From an uncultured Oscillospiraceae bacterium (GTDB taxonomy: Bacteria > Bacillota > Clostridia > Oscillospirales > Ruminococcaceae), in assembly GCA_934465295.1 (NCBI GenBank), contig CAKSKU010000015.1:1-64000 (forward strand): a stretch of DNA of 64,000 nt, in the 5' to 3' direction. The notes beneath the pieces are model-generated. The model was not told where the DNA came from. It did not search any database and saw nothing but the letters and a program-made list of their open reading frames with translations. Position 1 is the stretch's first letter; each line of letters starts with the position of its first letter. Position numbers and translations under genes: made by a program. Of the stretch, positions 42,888 through 53,100 are shown one piece after another.

Positions 42888-43293
42888 GGAAAAATACAGC
42901 ATTCGGCGATTACAAATGTACCGAATTATCAATAAAAACTGTCAACTAATAATTATCAATTGTCAATTATCAATTATCAATAAAAACTGTTAACTGTTAA
43001 CTTGCTTGAGTGGCGACCCGTCCCCTAAGGAAAAATACAGCATACGGTGATTACAAATGTACCGAATTATCAATAAAAACTGTCAACTAATAATTATCAA
43101 TTGTCAATTATCAATAAAAACTGTTAACTATTAACTATTAACTGTTAACTGTTAACTTGCTTGAGTGGCGACCCGTCCCCTAAAGAAAAATACAGCATAC
43201 GGCGATTACAAATGTACCGAATTATCAATAAAAACTGTCAACTAATAATTATCAATTGTCAATTATCAATTATCAATTATCAATTAAAACGCC
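42888..43293. repeat. Three tandem repeats of about 110-155 bp
   Basis: Units at 42888-43028, 43029-43183 and 43184-about 43293 each start GAAAAATACAGCAT, continue CGGCGATTACAAATGTACCG and then AATTATCAATAAAAACTGTCAAC, and (first two) end GAGTGGCGACCCGTCCCCTAA. Internal ATTATCAATTGTC and GTTAACTGTTAAC words vary in number, which accounts for the length differences. The stretch 42749-42887 before it shows nothing recognisable. Confidence 0.85.
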
Positions 43294-43317
43294 CCGTTTT
43301 TATTCACAAAATATCCC

Positions 43318-43346
43318 TTGACAAACATTTTTTGAGATGCTACAAT
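43318..43346 (+). promoter_or_regulatory. Promoter of the cobalamin operon
   Basis: TTGACA (43318-43323), 17 bases, TACAAT (43341-43346). Transcription would begin near 43353, just before the riboswitch. Confidence 0.8.
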
Positions 43347-43373
43347 AGCTTTTATATGAATATTTGTCGAAAT

Positions 43374-43600
43374 ATAGGTGCAAAAGCAGAGCTTTTGTAA
43401 AAGCCTGCCAAGCCTAACAAGGAATCAGGTGCGAATCCTGAGCAAGGCCGTTGCCGTATTTTGTCAGCTATGTCTTTTTCGGGCATAGCTTAAGCATACA
43501 TGACGTAAAGTCGGTCACTGAGGGTATTTTCCCTTGGGAAGGCGTATGTGAGCCGTTTTCGGCGGACAATAAGTCGGAATACTTGCCTGTATTTTTCCCG
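43374..43600 (+). promoter_or_regulatory. Cobalamin riboswitch (aptamer)
   Basis: The conserved core is readable: GGAATCAGGTGCGAATCC (about 43421-43438), the GTCACTGAGGG...CCCTTGGGAAGGCG stem (about 43513-43544), and a B12-box-like AAGTCGGAATACTTGCC near 43570. Promoter upstream, a terminator at 43757 and cobalamin uptake and synthesis genes downstream complete the picture. Cobalamin binding should favour termination and shut off the operon. Confidence 0.9.
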
Positions 43601-43756
43601 TGTCAGGGTGTTGTTTTATGATCTGCGGAACTCCGGAACGTAAACGATGATATGCGAAAAAACAGGCCGTTTGAACGGTCTTATTGTGCTGCCTTTTTGC
43701 GCTTTTTGCAAAACGGCTTTTTCGGCGTATCATAGAAAACGTAAAAGAATAAAGCG

Positions 43757-43802
43757 ATCGGACATTATCCCTGCTGCGGCTTGGATAATGTCCGATTTTT
43801 GT
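43757..43802 (+). terminator. Riboswitch-controlled terminator
   Basis: A 14-bp stem, ATCGGACATTATCC (43757-43770) and GGATAATGTCCGAT (43783-43796), followed by a T-rich run. It ends 15 bases before the first gene and is the likely expression platform of the riboswitch. Confidence 0.85.
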
Positions 43803-43816
43803 TTTTGGGGGATTTT

Positions 43817-44749
43817 ATGAAAATGAAGAAAACAGCATTTCTTATAGCTTTTCTTATGCTCGTAACAACGCTTGCGGTCGGCTGCGGAAAAACCGCACCG
43901 CAGGAAAACGCAGGCTATACCTTTACGGACGACCTCGGCTATGAGGTCACAGTCGATGAGCCTCGGAAAGCCGCATTCTGCAGCGGAAGTCTTGCGGAAA
44001 TATGGCTTCTCTCGGGCGGTGAGCTTTCCGCCGTAACTGCCGACGCCTATGACGAGCATCTTTTTGAAGTACCCGAAACAGCGGTCAATATCGGAAAGAT
44101 GAAATCGCCGTCCGTTGAAACGATGATAGACCTCGGCGTTGACTTCGCCGTATTTTCAGCCGATATCGCAGAGCATACGGGGCTTCGTGACACGCTCGAA
44201 AACGCAGGTATAACCACGGCTTATTTCAGCGTGAACAAATTTGACGATTATCTTTCCGTGCTGAAAAAATTCACCGATATCACGGGCAGAGCCGATCTTT
44301 ACGAGCAGAACGGCGAGGCGGTGCAGAAGCAGATAGATAAAGTTCTCGCATCCGTTTCGGGCAAAGAGCCGCCGACCGTGCTGTATCTCCGTGCTTCGTC
44401 CTCGGCGGTACACGCAAAGGACAGTACAAGCCTTGCAGGGGGAATGCTGAAAGACCTCGGCTGCGTGAACATAGCCGACAACGGAACGCTCCTTGACGAT
44501 CTCAGCCTTGAAGTGATAGTCAAGTCCGACCCTGATTTTATCTTCGTGACCTTTATGGGCGCAGACGAGGAAAAGGCTCGCAAGGTGCTTGACGATACAC
44601 TGCTTTCCAATCCTGCGTGGTCGGAGCTTTCGGCGGTGAAAAACGGTCGGTTCGTTATCCTCCCGAAGCAGCTTTTCCATTACAGACCAAATGCGAAATG
44701 GGGTGAAGCATATCAGCAGCTTGCGGATATCCTTTTCGGAGAGGAATAA
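43817..44749 (+). CDS. Cobalamin-type ABC transporter substrate-binding lipoprotein (set 1)
   Basis: A 310-residue lipoprotein (lipobox AVGC, Cys23) of the BtuF/FhuD/FepB periplasmic-binding family: a DDLGYEVTVDEPRKA start, then two lobes with VNIGKMKSPSVETMIDLGVDF and DPDFIFVTFMGA. It should capture a cobalamin or corrinoid and deliver it to the following permease. The family also binds iron-siderophores and haem; the riboswitch and operon favour corrinoids. Start 43817 follows GGGGG by 5 bases; a reading from 43781 would begin in the terminator. Confidence 0.87.
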   Translation: MKMKKTAFLIAFLMLVTTLAVGCGKTAPQENAGYTFTDDLGYEVTVDEPRKAAFCSGSLAEIWLLSGGELSAVTADAYDEHLFEVPETAVNIGKMKSPSVETMIDLGVDFAVFSADIAEHTGLRDTLENAGITTAYFSVNKFDDYLSVLKKFTDITGRADLYEQNGEAVQKQIDKVLASVSGKEPPTVLYLRASSSAVHAKDSTSLAGGMLKDLGCVNIADNGTLLDDLSLEVIVKSDPDFIFVTFMGADEEKARKVLDDTLLSNPAWSELSAVKNGRFVILPKQLFHYRPNAKWGEAYQQLADILFGEE

Positions 44750-45731
44750 GAAGCTCCTCACTCTGCTTGTGCTGCTCATCGTGCTGTTTGCAGCAGCACT
44801 CGCAGGGATCTGTCTCGGTTCGGTTCGGCTTAGTCCGAGCGAGGTCTTTTCTGCACTTGCAAGCGGAAAAAGCACACCCGACGGCAGGATAGTTTACTGC
44901 ATAAGACTGCCGAGAGTTCTGGGTTCAATGCTCGCAGGGGCGGCACTTGCGCTGTCGGGTGCGATAATCCAAGCCGTCCTCGGAAACCCTCTCGCTTCGC
45001 CGGGAGTTATCGGCGTGAACGCAGGCGCAGGTTTTTTCACCGTGCTTTGCTCTGCACTTCTTCCAACGGCGGCGAAAATGCTTCCTGCGGCGGCTTTTGT
45101 CGGAGCGTTTGCGGCGGTGATGACGGTCTACATGATCGCACGGAAAACCGAAGCTTCAAAGCTCACGCTCGTCCTCGCAGGTGCGGCGATATCCTCGCTT
45201 TTCAACGCAGGAACGGACACCGTGACGGAGCTTTTCCCCGAAACGCTGTCGGGAATATCCTCGTTCAAAATAGGCGGCATCGGGAACATAACCCTCGAAA
45301 AGCTTTTCCCTGCGTGGATAATAATCGCTGTCGGGATAGCTGCGGCGTTTCTTCTTCACAACGAGACCGATGTGCTTTCGCTCGGCGATAAAACTGCGTT
45401 CACGCTCGGACTTAACGTGAAAGTGACACGCTTCGCACTGCTCATAATTGCGGCGGCGCTTGCAGGAGCGGCGGTCAGCTTTGCAGGAATACTCGGCTTT
45501 GTCGGACTTATCGTTCCTCATATCTGCGGCAGGCTCATCGGATATGAGAGCCGATATAAAATGCCTGCCTGCGTACTGCTCGGGGCGGCGTTCGTCACGG
45601 TCTGCGACATTGCGGCGAGAACGCTTTTTTCACCGAATGAGATTTCGCTCGGCATAGTTATTTCCTATATCGGAGTGCCGTTCTTCATCTATCTTCTCTT
45701 GAAGAAAAAGGGGGGAAAGCATAATGCTTGA
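44691..45731 (+). CDS. BtuC/FecCD-family ABC transporter permease (set 1)
   Basis: A 346-residue permease with about 10 helices. Family motifs: CIRLPRVLGSMLAGAALALSG, GNPLASPGVIGVNAGAG, and GFVGLIVPHICGRLIG near the coupling region. It imports corrinoids together with the adjacent binding protein and ATPase. The start is uncertain: ATG 44691 overlaps the upstream gene by 59 bases and lacks a clear ribosome binding site; a TTG at 44721 is an alternative. The first helix begins about residue 21, so either start gives a complete protein. Confidence 0.88.
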   Translation: MRNGVKHISSLRISFSERNKKLLTLLVLLIVLFAAALAGICLGSVRLSPSEVFSALASGKSTPDGRIVYCIRLPRVLGSMLAGAALALSGAIIQAVLGNPLASPGVIGVNAGAGFFTVLCSALLPTAAKMLPAAAFVGAFAAVMTVYMIARKTEASKLTLVLAGAAISSLFNAGTDTVTELFPETLSGISSFKIGGIGNITLEKLFPAWIIIAVGIAAAFLLHNETDVLSLGDKTAFTLGLNVKVTRFALLIIAAALAGAAVSFAGILGFVGLIVPHICGRLIGYESRYKMPACVLLGAAFVTVCDIAARTLFSPNEISLGIVISYIGVPFFIYLLLKKKGGKHNA

Positions 45732-46503
45732 GCTGAAAAATTTATGCGGCGGCTACGGCGGCAAGGACATACTCGAAGATATAAGCATAAGCTTCGCAGA
45801 GGGGAGCGTTACTTCGGTAATAGGTGCGAACGGCTGCGGAAAAAGCACACTTTTGCAGATGTGCTGCGGTCTGCTTAAACCGTCACGGGGGCAAGTCCTT
45901 ATAGACGGGAAAGACATTTTCAAGATGAAGCATACCAAGCTTGCGCAGAAAATTTCCTATATGGAGCAGGTGCATAACTCGGGCAGCATTACAGTCCGTG
46001 CGCTCGCTTCTCACGGAAGATTTCCGTACCTCGGCTACCCAAGGCGGTTCACGTCGCAGGATAAAAAGATAGTGGACGAAGCACTCGAAGCCGCAGGCGT
46101 TTCCGACATCGCCGACAGAAAGGTTTCGGAGCTTTCGGGCGGTCAGCGGCAGAGGGCGTATATTGCGATGACGCTTGCGCAGGACACGGATATCGTTCTC
46201 CTCGATGAACCGTCCACCTACCTTGATATAAGCAGCCAATTTGAGCTAACAGATATAGTTTCTGCAATGAAAAAAAGCGGAAAAACAGTAATTACGGTGC
46301 TTCACGACATCAATATGGCACTCTCGAACTCGGATATGACCGCCGTTATGAAAAATGGCAGGCTTTTGGGCGTTCTGCCGCCGAAAGAAGCCGCAGAAAG
46401 CGGACTTATCCGTCAGGCACTCGGCGTTGAAGCCGTTTTGGATGAAAAAACAGGGCAGTATCTGCTCTTCAAAGGAGAAAATCATGAAAAAAGCAATAAT
46501 TGA
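45724..46503 (+). CDS. BtuD/FepC-family ABC transporter ATP-binding protein (set 1)
   Basis: A 259-residue ATPase. Walker A GANGCGKST, Q-loop ISYMEQ, signature ELSGGQRQRAYIA, Walker B DIVLLDEPSTYLD, and switch His in VLHDINMA. It powers the permease encoded immediately upstream (8-base overlap). GGGGGAAAG lies before the ATG. The end overlaps the cbiK start by 20 bases. Confidence 0.9.
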   Translation: MLELKNLCGGYGGKDILEDISISFAEGSVTSVIGANGCGKSTLLQMCCGLLKPSRGQVLIDGKDIFKMKHTKLAQKISYMEQVHNSGSITVRALASHGRFPYLGYPRRFTSQDKKIVDEALEAAGVSDIADRKVSELSGGQRQRAYIAMTLAQDTDIVLLDEPSTYLDISSQFELTDIVSAMKKSGKTVITVLHDINMALSNSDMTAVMKNGRLLGVLPPKEAAESGLIRQALGVEAVLDEKTGQYLLFKGENHEKSNN

Positions 46504-47227
46504 AGCAAGCTTCGGAACGAGCCACCTTGATGCGCTCGAAAATTCCGTTCTTGCGCTGAAAAAAACGATAGAAAAAAGCTTTCCCGACTATGAGGTTTTC
46601 ATCGCACTCACAAGCAAGATGGTTCTTTCTGCGCTCAAAAAGCAGGGGATAAGCTTTGATACGGTCGATGAAATGCTTGACAGCCTGAAAAATGACGGCT
46701 TTGACGAGGTTATTATCCAGCCGACGCATATTATCTCGGGCATCGAATATGAAATGCTCCTCGATGCGGCTGAAAAGTTCAAGGGTGGATTTTCAAGTAT
46801 AAAAGTCGGCACACCTCTCCTTGAAAGCAGAGCCGATATGGAAAAGGTCTGCCGCATTATTGCAGAAAAATTTCCAAATGAAACTGTTGTATTAATGGGT
46901 CACGGCACGGAACATTCTGCGAACGGAGCTTATACGAAATTCCGCAGGGTCTGCACGGAGCTTGGCTTTGACAATATTTACACAGCGACCGTTGAAGCAG
47001 AACCGACCTTGGACGATGTTATAGGCGAACTGAAGCTTTGCGGAAAGAAAAAGGTCACGGTAATGCCGCTTATGCTCGTTGCAGGCGATCACGCCAAAAA
47101 CGATATGGCAGGCGAGTGGAAAGAACAGCTTGAAGCCTCGGGCTTTGAGGTCAACTGCGTTTTAAAGGGACTTGGTGAATATCCCGAGATAAGGGAAATT
47201 TACTGCGAACATATAAAAAGTCTATAA
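46484..47227 (+). CDS. cbiK: CbiK-type sirohydrochlorin cobaltochelatase
   Basis: A 247-residue soluble chelatase that inserts Co2+ into sirohydrochlorin, the first committed step of the anaerobic cobalamin route, without ATP. The family start KKAIIEASFGTSHLDALE is present. The two metal-ligand histidines lie in VLMGHGTEHSAN and AGDHAKNDM, at the spacing of class II chelatases. AAAGGAG lies 7 bases ahead of ATG 46484; an upstream in-frame reading from 46355 only translates the btuD-like gene in another frame. It is placed between the two transporter sets, suggesting cobalt insertion and uptake are co-regulated. Confidence 0.92.
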   Translation: MKKAIIEASFGTSHLDALENSVLALKKTIEKSFPDYEVFIALTSKMVLSALKKQGISFDTVDEMLDSLKNDGFDEVIIQPTHIISGIEYEMLLDAAEKFKGGFSSIKVGTPLLESRADMEKVCRIIAEKFPNETVVLMGHGTEHSANGAYTKFRRVCTELGFDNIYTATVEAEPTLDDVIGELKLCGKKKVTVMPLMLVAGDHAKNDMAGEWKEQLEASGFEVNCVLKGLGEYPEIREIYCEHIKSL

Positions 47228-47247
47228 AAATTGAAAGGATCAAGAAA

Positions 47248-48345
47248 ATGAAAAAGGAAGTTTTAACGGCAGTAATGGCGGCGGCGATGCTTTTATCGGC
47301 GGCAGGCTGTTCATCATCAACGGCAGACACAACGGCATCGGACACGGTCTCCGAAACGACGACAGCGAACAACGCAGGAATGGGCGGACTGAAAAACGCC
47401 GCATCGGCAGACAAGGTATCGGACGATGAAGCCGCTATCCTTGTAACGGGCGAGGATTATCCTCTTACGGTCCGTGATTATCTCAAATATGAAACGACAG
47501 TCGAAACAATGCCCGAAAGGGTCGCAGTTCTTTCGGGAACGCCGCTCAACGTCTGGTACGACCTCGGCGGAAAATCGATATGCACCTCCGATGTCAGCGA
47601 CAATATCCGTCTTACCGAGGGCTATGAGGACGAAATAAGGGCGCTTCCGCAGATTGGACCTGTTTATTCTATCGATATGGAATCGGTAATTGCACAGGAA
47701 CCCGACCTCATTATTGCACAGGTCGGAACGCAGTCCACACAAAGCTCGAAGCTTCGTGAAATGGGTTATAGCGTTATCCAGACACACATGAGAGGCTTCT
47801 CCGATGTTGTTGATACATACCGTGCATTCGGAAAGCTTCTCGGTCAGAGCGAGCTTGCCGAACAGCGCATCACAGAGCTTGAAAACGGCAAAAAGGAGAT
47901 AACCGACAAGCTCCCCGATGATGATATTTCCGTTGTTATCCTTTATGTTACCTCGAAATCCCTTGCGGTAAAGCTTGACAACAGCATCGCAGGCGATATT
48001 GCGCAGATACTGGAGCTTGACAACATCGCATCGGGACTTGCACCAGACACGGTAGGTTCGGAAACAACTCCGCTCGATATCGAATACATCGTTGAAAAAG
48101 ACCCAGACTATGTTCTTGTAACAACGATGATATCGAGCAATGAAGAGGCGAAAAAGACCGTTGAGGAACAGTTCGCATCGAACCCTGCATGGAGTTCCGT
48201 AAACGCTATAAACGAGGGCAGAGTTATCTATCTTCCTCAGCAGTATTATCTCTACAATGCAGGTCCTTACTATGTTGATGCGATAAAGTATATGGCACAG
48301 AGCATTTACCCCGAAATATACGGAGAGGTGGAAGAAACATTCTGA
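47248..48345 (+). CDS. Cobalamin-type ABC transporter substrate-binding lipoprotein (set 2)
   Basis: A 365-residue lipoprotein, lipobox AAGC (Cys21), then a Ser/Thr linker. The binding domain includes TMPERVAVLSGTPLNVWYDLGG, IGPVYSIDMESVIAQEPDLII and a C-terminal lobe with VLVTTMISSNEEAKK. It belongs to the same family as the set 1 protein but is clearly divergent, so it may prefer a different corrinoid or metal chelate. Its stop overlaps the permease start (TGATG). AAAGGA precedes the ATG. Confidence 0.86.
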   Translation: MKKEVLTAVMAAAMLLSAAGCSSSTADTTASDTVSETTTANNAGMGGLKNAASADKVSDDEAAILVTGEDYPLTVRDYLKYETTVETMPERVAVLSGTPLNVWYDLGGKSICTSDVSDNIRLTEGYEDEIRALPQIGPVYSIDMESVIAQEPDLIIAQVGTQSTQSSKLREMGYSVIQTHMRGFSDVVDTYRAFGKLLGQSELAEQRITELENGKKEITDKLPDDDISVVILYVTSKSLAVKLDNSIAGDIAQILELDNIASGLAPDTVGSETTPLDIEYIVEKDPDYVLVTTMISSNEEAKKTVEEQFASNPAWSSVNAINEGRVIYLPQQYYLYNAGPYYVDAIKYMAQSIYPEIYGEVEETF

Positions 48346-49337
48346 TGGAGAAAACTGCTTTCAGAGAAACGACCTCGTTCAAAGTCATAGTCCTTGTCGT
48401 TCTTGCGGCGGCGGTCGTGTTTGCATTTATCCTCGGAAACGTTGTCGGAACGATGGATATTTCCGTTTCGGACATAGTGAACACTATCTCTGGCGACCAT
48501 ACGGGAACGAACAATAAGGTAATATGGAATATCCGACTTCCGAGAATGATACTTGCCGCTCTGGTAGGGATCAACCTTGCGCTCTCGGGTTCGATGCTTC
48601 AGGGCGTTATGAAAAATCCGCTCGCCGACCCGTCCATTATCGGAATAAGCAGCGGAGCAGGTCTTTTCGGCATACTTATACTTGTAGTGTTTCCGCAGTG
48701 GCAGAACCTTGTCCCGATAGTGGCATTCGCAGGGGCAATGCTTGCGGCGGTGATAATATATCTTCTTGCGTGGAAAGGCGGCATCGACCCGACAAGAATC
48801 GTGCTTTCGGGTGTTGCGGTTTCGGAGCTTTTCGGTGCGGGAATTTCCGCAATACTTGTATTTTTCAGCGACAGAGTTCACGGCGCACTCACGTTCATGA
48901 ACGGCAGCCTTTCCTCACGAAGCTGGGGCGAGGTGCGGACGATACTGCCTTACACTGTCGCAGGTCTGCTGCTTGCGCTCATCTTCGCCGACAAGCTGAA
49001 TATACTTGTCCTCGGCGATGATACGGCAAGAGGGCTTGGACTTAATGTTGAGCTTACAAGGCTTGGATTTACGGCGCTTGCGGCGCTTCTTGCGGCATCT
49101 GCGGTAAGCGTTGTCGGTCTGCTCGGCTTTGTCGGACTTATCGTTCCACACAGCATAAGGCTTATCCTCGGCAACAATTACAAGATAATGTTCCCTGCGA
49201 CTGCACTCCTCGGAGCGGCGCTTGTAATGCTGAGTGATACCTTTGCACGAACAGTTCTGAGCCCGACAGAAATCCCCGTCGGAATAGTAATGGCAGTGCT
49301 GGGAGTTCCGTTCTTCCTGTATCTGTTAAGAAAGTAG
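48345..49337 (+). CDS. BtuC/FecCD-family ABC transporter permease (set 2)
   Basis: A 330-residue permease with about 10 helices and the family motifs WNIRLPRMILAALVGINLAL, KNPLADPSIIGISSGAG and GFVGLIVPHSIRLILG. It is translationally coupled to the binding protein gene and followed 6 bases later by its ATPase. It is divergent from the set 1 permease, so the two sets are not a recent tandem copy. Confidence 0.9.
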   Translation: MEKTAFRETTSFKVIVLVVLAAAVVFAFILGNVVGTMDISVSDIVNTISGDHTGTNNKVIWNIRLPRMILAALVGINLALSGSMLQGVMKNPLADPSIIGISSGAGLFGILILVVFPQWQNLVPIVAFAGAMLAAVIIYLLAWKGGIDPTRIVLSGVAVSELFGAGISAILVFFSDRVHGALTFMNGSLSSRSWGEVRTILPYTVAGLLLALIFADKLNILVLGDDTARGLGLNVELTRLGFTALAALLAASAVSVVGLLGFVGLIVPHSIRLILGNNYKIMFPATALLGAALVMLSDTFARTVLSPTEIPVGIVMAVLGVPFFLYLLRK

Positions 49338-49343
49338 GCGCTT

Positions 49344-50135
49344 ATGGAAAAGACTATCTTATCGGTGAGAAACCTTTGCGCAGGCTACCGAAATTACCGT
49401 ATCCTTGACGGGATAAGCCTTGATATCGAGCGTGGGAAAATTTATTCCATCATAGGTCCGAACGGCTGCGGAAAAACAACTCTTATAAGAGCGATGAGCC
49501 GAAATCTTCGTCCCGAAAGCGGAGAAGTCCTGCTTGACGGAAAGGATATTTTCCGCACGAATACAAAGCTTGTCGCACAGAAAATGGCTGTTTTGTGCCA
49601 GAATGATACGAGTATGAGCGACATAACAGTAAAAACGCTTGTCGAATACGGCAGATACGCACATAAAAAATGGTGGGCAGGCTCGGACGGCGATGATAAA
49701 AGCATCGTTGAATGGGCGATAGAGCGCACAGGTATGACAAAGCTCCAGAACCGCAAAATAAACGCTCTCTCGGGCGGCGAAAGACAGCGTGCAAGAATAG
49801 CAATGGCGATAGCGCAGAAGCCCGAGATAATGCTCCTTGACGAGCCGACGACCTATCTCGACATTGCGCACCAGCTTGAAATAATGGAGCTTGTGGCTGC
49901 GCTCAACCGTGAAGAGGGGATAACCGTTGTAATGGTTCTCCACGATATGAACCATGCGGCGAGATATTCGGACGAGCTTATTCTTGTCAACAACAGCAAG
50001 ATACATACTATTGGCACTCCGAATGAGCTTATCGAAAACGGCGAGCTGGAAAACGTTTTTTGTGTTGAAGCGGAGATACTTGCCGACACCGAGGACAATT
50101 CGCCCGTATTTTATGCAAAGAGGAAAAAGCAATGA
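49344..50135 (+). CDS. BtuD/FepC-family ABC transporter ATP-binding protein (set 2)
   Basis: A 263-residue ATPase. Walker A GPNGCGKTT, signature ALSGGERQRARIA, Walker B EIMLLDEPTTYLD, switch His in VLHDMNHA. It completes the second import system. The stop overlaps the cobN-like start by 4 bases (ATGA), so transporter and chelatase are translationally linked, which hints that set 2 may deliver the substrate or metal used by that chelatase. Confidence 0.9.
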   Translation: MEKTILSVRNLCAGYRNYRILDGISLDIERGKIYSIIGPNGCGKTTLIRAMSRNLRPESGEVLLDGKDIFRTNTKLVAQKMAVLCQNDTSMSDITVKTLVEYGRYAHKKWWAGSDGDDKSIVEWAIERTGMTKLQNRKINALSGGERQRARIAMAIAQKPEIMLLDEPTTYLDIAHQLEIMELVAALNREEGITVVMVLHDMNHAARYSDELILVNNSKIHTIGTPNELIENGELENVFCVEAEILADTEDNSPVFYAKRKKQ

Positions 50136-53100
50136 AATTTACATTTATAACCGTTTCTGCGCCGTCGGTAAAATGCCTTATGAAAGCGGCAAGGGAAGTT
50201 CAAAAGCTTGAACCCGAGCTGCTTGACCTGCGGCTTTACTATGCGGTCACGGACTACGGAAAGGAAAAGACCGCACGGCTCATCTCCGATATAAAGACCT
50301 CCGATATGGTTTTCGTTGACCTTATGGGAAGTCCCGTTGAAACGATAAAAGCCGTTTATGAGGGACTTAAGGAATGTAAGGGCGACATTATCCCTTACGG
50401 CAATTCCGCAAGAGAATATATGAAGCTTGGCAGCTTTTCCACAGCCTCGATGAAAGCCTCGGGCGGAAAGAAGCCCGATATGGCTGCGATGAAAAAGATG
50501 CAGTCAATGGCAGAAGCAATGGGAAAAATTATGCCCGGCAAAATGCGTGATATGCGCAACTATTCGCTTATATGCAAGTATTTCTACGTTGCCGATTATA
50601 CGAATATCCTCAATATGCTGTACCTTATCCTGCGTGAATACGGCGGCGCAAAAAAACTCCCGAAGCCGTCCGAGCCGAGGGAAGTTCCTGCGGCTTCTGT
50701 TTGCAGAGCCAAGGATATGAAATATTACGGCAGCTATGATGAATTTTCGGCTGATTTCCCGTTCGATGAAGGAAAACCCGTCATTGCCCTTTTATACTAC
50801 GGTCATATCTATCCGATGGATTATTCGGGCGCAGTAGGCGAGATCGCCGAGCGCCTGCAAAAGAGCGCAAACGTCCTGCCTGTCGCAGTTTCGGGTATGG
50901 ACAGCATCAATGACGGAACGCTGAAAAAGCTGCTGACGGAATTTTTGCCGAAACAGCCCGAGCTGATAATGAACTGTATGTCATTCCGTCTGAGCGCAGG
51001 ACCTATGGGCGGAAATATCTCCGCAGGAACGGATATGCTGAAGGAACTCAACGTTCCGTATCTGCACCCGTTCTTTATGTCAAGGCGCACGGAAAAGGAA
51101 TGGCTCGATTCGGTTCAGGGCAACACGCCCTCGGAAACTCTCATTTCGGTGATGCTGCCCGAGCAGGACGGCGCAGTTCTGACGCTTCCTGTCGGCGCAA
51201 AGACCGAACCCGTTTATGATGAAGAGTTTGACGTTACCTCCGATGAGATAAAAATTATCGGGGAACGTCTTGAAGCACTTGCCGACCGTGCGGAAAAGTT
51301 CATTTCACTTCGCAGAAAGGCAAATTCGGAGAAGAAAATTGCGATAATATGCTATAACTATCCACCGGGAGAAGCCAACGTTTTCGGCGGAGCTTTCCTC
51401 GATACTTTTCAGTCGGTATCATCAATGCTTTCCCTGCTGAAAAACAGCGGCTACACCTCCGAAGATGTTTCAGCGGAAAAGCTTATGTCCGACTTTATAA
51501 ACGGCGGAACAGTCAATTCGGGCAAGTATTTCGACAACGGAAATATGCCGAAATATCCGCTTTCCGACTATAAAAAGTTCCTGAACGGCTTTGCGGACAA
51601 AGAAGCCGTTATAAATGCTTGGGGCGAGCCGAGCGGTGAAATAATGACCGATGAAAACGGCGATTTTCTTATCCCTGCGGCGACCTACGGCAATATTCTT
51701 GTCGGTTTGCAGCCGTCAAGGGGCGTTCACGAGGACACAGACAAGCTTTATCACGATAAATCGATACCTCCGCACCACCAGTACATAGCTTTCTACAAAT
51801 ATCTGCACGACAAGTTCGGCGCAGATGCCGTTATCCATGTCGGAACTCACGGAACGCTCGAATTTTTAAAGGGCAAGGAGTGCGGAATGAGCGGAATGTG
51901 CTACCCCGATATCCTTATGGGCGATATGCCGCATTTTTACCTTTATTACTGCGGAAATCCGTCCGAGGCAACTATTGCAAAGCGACGTTCACACGCTTCG
52001 CTCATAGGCTATCAGCCGCCCGTTTTCGTGCAGAGCGGACTTTACGGCGAATATGCCGAGCTTTCCGCAATGCTTGACGAATATCATCATCAGCTTTCGT
52101 TCTCGGAAAGTGCCGCTTCGGAGGTCAAGCAGAACATCGTAACACTTGCGGAAAAGCTGAACCTGCCGACCGAGCTTGAAGAACTCGAATCGGAGCTTTA
52201 CCGCCTTAACAGCTCGCTCATACCGAAAGGACTTCACATTTTCGGTCAGGATTATTCGGATGAAGAAGCGCTTTGCTATGTCCGTGAACTGCTTAAAAAG
52301 CCGCACGATGATGTTCCGTCACTTAACGAAGCTGCCGCAGAGGAGCTTGGCGAAGACTTAGCGCAGGCGGAGGAGAGCGGCGGAGAAAAGCTTCGCAGGA
52401 TAAATGTGCTTGCGGAGAAATATTTCGATGAAAATTTAAGTGCTGAAAATGTTCCCGAAAAGCTTCGCACCGCAATTGGATTCGGACGTAAAAAGTACAA
52501 CGAAATAAAGCACAACGCCGAAAATGAGCAGCTGCTGAACGCACTTTCGGGCGGATATATCCCTGCAAAAGCGGCAGGCGATATCTACCGCAGTCCCGAA
52601 GTTCTGCCGTCGGGGTATAATCTTTATCAGTTCGACCAGCGTTTTGTTCCGACTCTGACGGCGTATCAGCGTGGAGTGAGGACGGCTGAAAATACGATAA
52701 AGACCTATTTCAACGAGTACGGAGCTTACCCGAACTCAACGGCGGTTATCTTGTGGGGATTGGAGACCTCACGCACCCACGGCGAAACTATCGGTCAGAT
52801 AATGGGTTACCTCGGCGCACGTCTTGCAAAGGGCAATTCCGCTTGGAACCCGAAGTATGAGCTTATCCCGATCGAAGAACTCGGCAGACCGAGAATTGAC
52901 GTTACAATAAATATCTGCGGATTTTTCCGTGACCTTTTCCCGAATCTGATCGACAATCTTGACGACCTGCTTCACCTTGTGAACGAAGCCGACGAAACGC
53001 CCGAGCAGAACTATATGAAAGCGAACTCGGCAAAGCTTTATTCCTATCTCCTCGACAAAGGCTATGACGAGGAAGAAGCCGCTTCGCTCTCCGTTACAAG

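Noticed and set aside
40109..43293. Possible CRISPR arrays
   Set aside because: The repeated units are 73-155 bp, directly tandem, and vary by short AT words; there are no uniform 25-40 bp repeats with unique spacers and no cas genes.
43817..50135. Iron-siderophore uptake genes
   Set aside because: The family is shared with siderophore importers, but the cobalamin riboswitch and cbi genes make a corrinoid or cobalt role more likely; iron is kept only as an alternative.
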